Assembly (NCBI GenBank): GCA_900544195.1
Contig: UQUJ01000001.1
Coordinates: forward strand, 56,292 to 120,291
Origin: an uncultured Alistipes sp.
Lineage (GTDB): Bacteria > Bacteroidota > Bacteroidia > Bacteroidales > UBA932
DNA length: 64,000 bases
Direction: 5' to 3'
Shown here: positions 61,281 to 64,000 of the stretch, piece by piece
How positions within the stretch are numbered: position 1 is the first letter of the stretch
Layout: each line of letters opens with the position of its first letter
The notes under the pieces: generated by a model
Databases searched by the model: none
What the model was told of the DNA's origin: nothing
Seen by the model: the letters and a program-made list of their open reading frames with translations, nothing else
Translations under genes and position numbers: made by a program

Positions 61281-62480
61281 ATGAGGAAGAGATATAATAT
61301 CATGCTAATGTCTTGCCTTGCTTTTCTGGCCACCGTTCCGTGTCAAGGCCTGTCAAAGAAAGAGAGGGTGGTCAAAAAACAGATTCGCCCGATCATCGAA
61401 GCCATGAGCGTGCGGGATAAGGTCGCACAGCTTGTTTTCGTTGATGTTTATCCGGGAGGAGATTCCGCTTTTCAGGCCAAGGCTGACAGCATAATCGCGA
61501 AGGAGCAGGTCGGAGGCATCATCCTCATGGAAGGGAACATTGCCCGGACGGCCGAGACTTGCAACCGTTCGCAAAGTCTGGTGAAGGTTCCGCTGGCTGT
61601 CACCATTGACGGAGAGTTCGGCCTGGGAATGCGGATCAGTGAATTTCGTAAATATCCCCGTCAAGGTGTTCTGGCCGGGCTTCCTGATGACGGGTTGATG
61701 TACGAGATGGGGAGGCAGATCGCCAGGGACATGCGCTCCATGAAGATCGACGTGAACTTTGCTCCGGTTGTGGATGTGAACCTTCATCCTGACGTGAACA
61801 CCATCAAGGACAGGAGCTTCGGTCCGGACAAGAACCTTGTGGCTGACTACGGATCAGCTGTTATGCGAGGGATGCAGGATGGCGGTGTCGTGGCATGTGC
61901 CAAGCATTTCCCCGGCCACGGAGACACAGAGGTTGACTCACACAAAGCCTTGCCTGTTCTGAAGTTCCCGAAGGAGAGATTGGATTCTGTAGAGCTTTAT
62001 CCTTTCAGGAGGCTGATAAAGGACGGGGTTGAAATGGTTATGGTCGGACATCTTCTTGTCCCTGTGCTTGACACCCTTCCAGCTTCGGTCTCAAAGGTGG
62101 TCGTGACAGATCTCCTCAGAAAGAAAATGAAATTCAGAGGGTTGATAATCACTGACGCGCTTGGTATGGAGGGGGTTTTGGAGCCGTTCGGCGGATCAGG
62201 TGCGAAAGCCACGCTCGCTGCCTATAAGGCTGGGGTGGATATCCTCTTGATGCCGGATAATGTTTCGGAAAGTATAGATCTCATAGTGGACTACATAGGT
62301 GATGACCGCAGGAGACTCAAGGACTTGGATGCAAGAGTCTCAAGAGTGTTGGCTCTGAAAGGGAAATGTGGAAAGTTGACCGGAAGGGATGACTTGAGTG
62401 TCGATCCGGCTGCCGTGGACACTAAAGGCACCGATGCCCTCATCACCACAATAGAGGAAACGCTGGCCGCAGGAAGATGA
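61281..62480 (+). CDS. GH3 beta-N-acetylhexosaminidase, NagZ-like
   Basis: A 399-residue exported protein (signal about 1-23, possible lipobox around VPC21). The GH3 N-terminal barrel contains the NagZ signature 'KHFPGHGDTEVDSH' (K208-H221), which supplies the acid/base Asp-His dyad, and the nucleophile in 'IITDALGMEGV' (about 293). It has a single catalytic domain of NagZ type without the second GH3 domain. It should release terminal GlcNAc from chito-oligosaccharides or muropeptides. It lies 25 bp after nagA. Confidence 0.92.
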   Translation: MRKRYNIMLMSCLAFLATVPCQGLSKKERVVKKQIRPIIEAMSVRDKVAQLVFVDVYPGGDSAFQAKADSIIAKEQVGGIILMEGNIARTAETCNRSQSLVKVPLAVTIDGEFGLGMRISEFRKYPRQGVLAGLPDDGLMYEMGRQIARDMRSMKIDVNFAPVVDVNLHPDVNTIKDRSFGPDKNLVADYGSAVMRGMQDGGVVACAKHFPGHGDTEVDSHKALPVLKFPKERLDSVELYPFRRLIKDGVEMVMVGHLLVPVLDTLPASVSKVVVTDLLRKKMKFRGLIITDALGMEGVLEPFGGSGAKATLAAYKAGVDILLMPDNVSESIDLIVDYIGDDRRRLKDLDARVSRVLALKGKCGKLTGRDDLSVDPAAVDTKGTDALITTIEETLAAGR

Positions 62481-62482
62481 CC

Positions 62483-63355
62483 CTACACGCTGATGCGGTT
62501 CTTTTTGTACAGGTTCCGGTACTCTTGAGGAGTCTTTCCCATCCTTGACTTGAATATCCTGTTGAAGTTCGACAGGTTGTTGAATCCGCATGCCTTGCAG
62601 ATATCAGCGATCCTGTCGGACGTGTCAACAAGACTTCTGGCGGCACTTTGGCACTTTAGGTCAATCAGGTACGAAGATAGCGTCATCCCGGATCTCTGCT
62701 TGAAGAGCCGTGCGATGCTTGTTGTGCTCAATCCTGTCAGTTCAGACAGTTGCGAAAGGCGGATGTTCTTGGAGTAGTTCAGCTTGAGGTATTCCTTGAT
62801 GAAACCAATCTTGTCTGGATTAGCCCCGTGTTCCGGCTCCGTTGACGATTTGGATGTCAACAGCCTGTAGTCGGATTTGGAAAGCGTGTGTAGGATTCTC
62901 TCAAAGATAAGGAACTGCTCAAAACTGCTTTTCTCGCTCGAAATGCTGTCCAAGAGAGTGTAAACTTTGAGAATGGCGGACATCCCGAAGGTGATTCCGT
63001 GTCTGGAGTCCTTAATCATTTCCTTGATGGAAGCGAACTGCTTTTTCTCAATGAGATTTCCGTCGAACAAGTTCGCCGGAAAATGTATGGTTATTTCGCG
63101 GACATCCTCCGATGAACATTCTCCCTGTTCCCAGGCGTGCTCGATGTCCTCCCCGATGAGGGCGATCTCGTAGTCGCCGATTTCCTCACTACTGTCCCCG
63201 ACAACCCTCCGTACCCCTTTTCCGTTTTGTATAAAGTTGAGTTCCACCGCTTTATGGCGATGCAACGGGTAGGTGAATCTTCTTTTGTGCCTTTCGACTA
63301 TTCTAAAACAATCCTCAGAGGAGAATTCCGGTTTGACGGTTATGATTTCTGACAT
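62483..63355 (-). CDS. AraC-family transcriptional regulator
   Basis: A 290-residue DNA-binding protein. The N-terminal half (about 10-110) is a cupin sensor domain ('HRHKAVELNFIQNGKGVRRVVGD'). The C-terminal half (about 185-285) holds two HTH motifs, 'LSQLSELTGLSTTSIARLFKQRSG' and 'DRIADICKACGFNNLSNFNRIFKSRMGKTPQEYR'. It converges on the last gene of the amino-sugar locus with 2 bp between stop codons and is probably its regulator. Confidence 0.9.
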   Translation of the reverse strand: MSEIITVKPEFSSEDCFRIVERHKRRFTYPLHRHKAVELNFIQNGKGVRRVVGDSSEEIGDYEIALIGEDIEHAWEQGECSSEDVREITIHFPANLFDGNLIEKKQFASIKEMIKDSRHGITFGMSAILKVYTLLDSISSEKSSFEQFLIFERILHTLSKSDYRLLTSKSSTEPEHGANPDKIGFIKEYLKLNYSKNIRLSQLSELTGLSTTSIARLFKQRSGMTLSSYLIDLKCQSAARSLVDTSDRIADICKACGFNNLSNFNRIFKSRMGKTPQEYRNLYKKNRISV

Positions 63356-63453
63356 CCTTATTAAATTTGCTGATAAATAATATCTTCAATAAACTTGCGA
63401 ATTTACAAATTAATCTGTTTCTCTGAAAATCTGGATTGACACGAATGATCGGT

Positions 63454-63561
63454 GGTTTCGTCTGCGGTTCTGTCTGTGGTTTCGTTTGTGGTTCTGTCGG
63501 TGGTTTCGTCTGCGGTTCTGTTTGCGGTTTCGTCTGTGGTTCTGTTTGCGGTTTCGTCGAA
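63454..63561. repeat. nine tandem 12-bp units
   Basis: GGTTTCGTNTGN and GGTTCTGTNTGN alternate, giving a 24-bp higher-order repeat. On the minus strand it reads as a Thr/Asp/Glu/Arg octapeptide repeat within a 64-codon frame from 63597. That frame begins at an ATG but has no other gene-like feature, so I do not call it a gene. Confidence 0.85.
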
Positions 63562-64000
63562 CGTAAAGTTATAAACTATTTCTGAATATGTCGGCATTAT
63601 TTACGCTTCGAACCTCCCCGAAAGGGTAGCCGTGGAACGCAATGACTTGATTCTCTGTAAATAAGACATTCTTCTTTAGATGGTATGAACTAAAGGATAT
63701 TGCCTATCTTGCTCTTTATGAGGACATTACAACTCACTTGCTGATGCTGGGCTCGGGTGGATGTTAATGCATTGTTCATGAGTATCTTAACGCAGTCTCT
63801 TGGGTGGAATCCAACTGAAGGAAAAGTGCTATGATATTCATAGGCAACGGTTTGCACTCCTCGTCGTGATTATAGATGACCCTTGCCGCAAGAGGCAACC
63901 GCCGGACTCCTCGATTGATGAAAGTGGCCTGAAATGTTACTTAAGAATTCAACTTTCGCAAGTAGGCAATTACCTGCTGTAAAGTACATTATCTCACGTT
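63562..64000. other. intergenic DNA at the right edge, with a decayed segment
   Basis: 63650-63745 repeats the decayed segment at 43245-43350. No start, continuous frame, promoter or RNA gene could be supported in the rest. Confidence 0.5.

Noticed and set aside
63403..63597. A 64-codon frame with Asp-Glu-Thr repeats
   Set aside because: The repeats are 12-bp DNA minisatellites, and the frame has no other sign of a gene.
1..64000. Search for tRNA and rRNA genes
   Set aside because: I found no cloverleaf with a GGTTCGAATCC-type arm and no rRNA-like stretch by eye. A covariance-model search would be decisive.

Overview
The window looks like chromosomal DNA of a gut- or rumen-type Bacteroidales (Bacteroidota), probably an uncultured lineage. 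The signs are three SusC/SusD outer-membrane pairs, a type III glutamine synthetase, Bacteroidota-type promoters (-33 TTTG, -7 TAnnTTTG), a split transketolase, a fused 2-oxoacid dehydrogenase E1 and Bacteroidota-restricted domain families (DUF4959, DUF6057). Coding DNA is moderately GC-rich, while intergenic DNA is AT-rich and full of repeats. I cannot name a genus. No rRNA, tRNA, CRISPR array or intact insertion sequence was seen.

Layout. 1-7224 (minus): a SusC/SusD operon led by a carboxypeptidase-regulatory-domain protein and running off the left edge in a DUF4959-type lipoprotein; no enzyme is visible. 7468-12626 (minus): a second SusC/SusD pair with its own promoter and two tandem terminators. 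12784-15439 (plus): a glutamine synthetase gene (glnN) preceded by a short glutamine-rich leader ORF, a terminator and a possible antiterminator. 15664-16615 (minus): a three-gene DUF3791-DUF3990-DUF3791 module, probably toxin-antitoxin. 17020-20343 (minus): miaB, cardiolipin synthase and a GNA1162-like gene fragment. 20713-24585: a LEA-like lipoprotein, a SPOR protein, rpoN, upp and radC. 24840-26648 (minus): split transketolase. 26818-33905 (plus): 2-oxoacid dehydrogenase E2, E3 and fused E1, then a zinc dehydrogenase. 33906-35725: gene-poor repeat DNA. 35726-39782: an OPA-type phosphate-ester transporter, a HAD phosphatase, a YqiA-like esterase and lipoate ligase. 40307-43193: a PNGase F-like lipoprotein, a transposase remnant and an esterase.

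43602-63355 is a large amino-sugar (chitin-type) utilisation locus, all on the plus strand except a terminal AraC regulator. Order: GH9-deacetylase fusion, divergent ROK kinase, MFS transporter, SIS protein, SusC, SusD, surface lipoprotein, DUF4369 lipoprotein, DUF6057 membrane protein, a CxxCH beta-propeller lipoprotein, GH18 chitinase, NagA and a GH3 hexosaminidase. The inferred flow is: GH18 cuts the polymer, SusCD imports oligomers, GH3 and GH9-CE4 trim them, the MFS carries sugar inward, and ROK, NagA and SIS complete the catabolism. No NagB is present.

The most notable non-genic signals are the candidate glutamine attenuator before glnN; an identical 101-bp MITE-like element at two sites; 113-bp inverted repeats flanking the E1 gene; a short palindromic repeat family that has entered three coding sequences; hairpins with a conserved loop; and a strong, frame-independent excess of the hexamer GAATAT.
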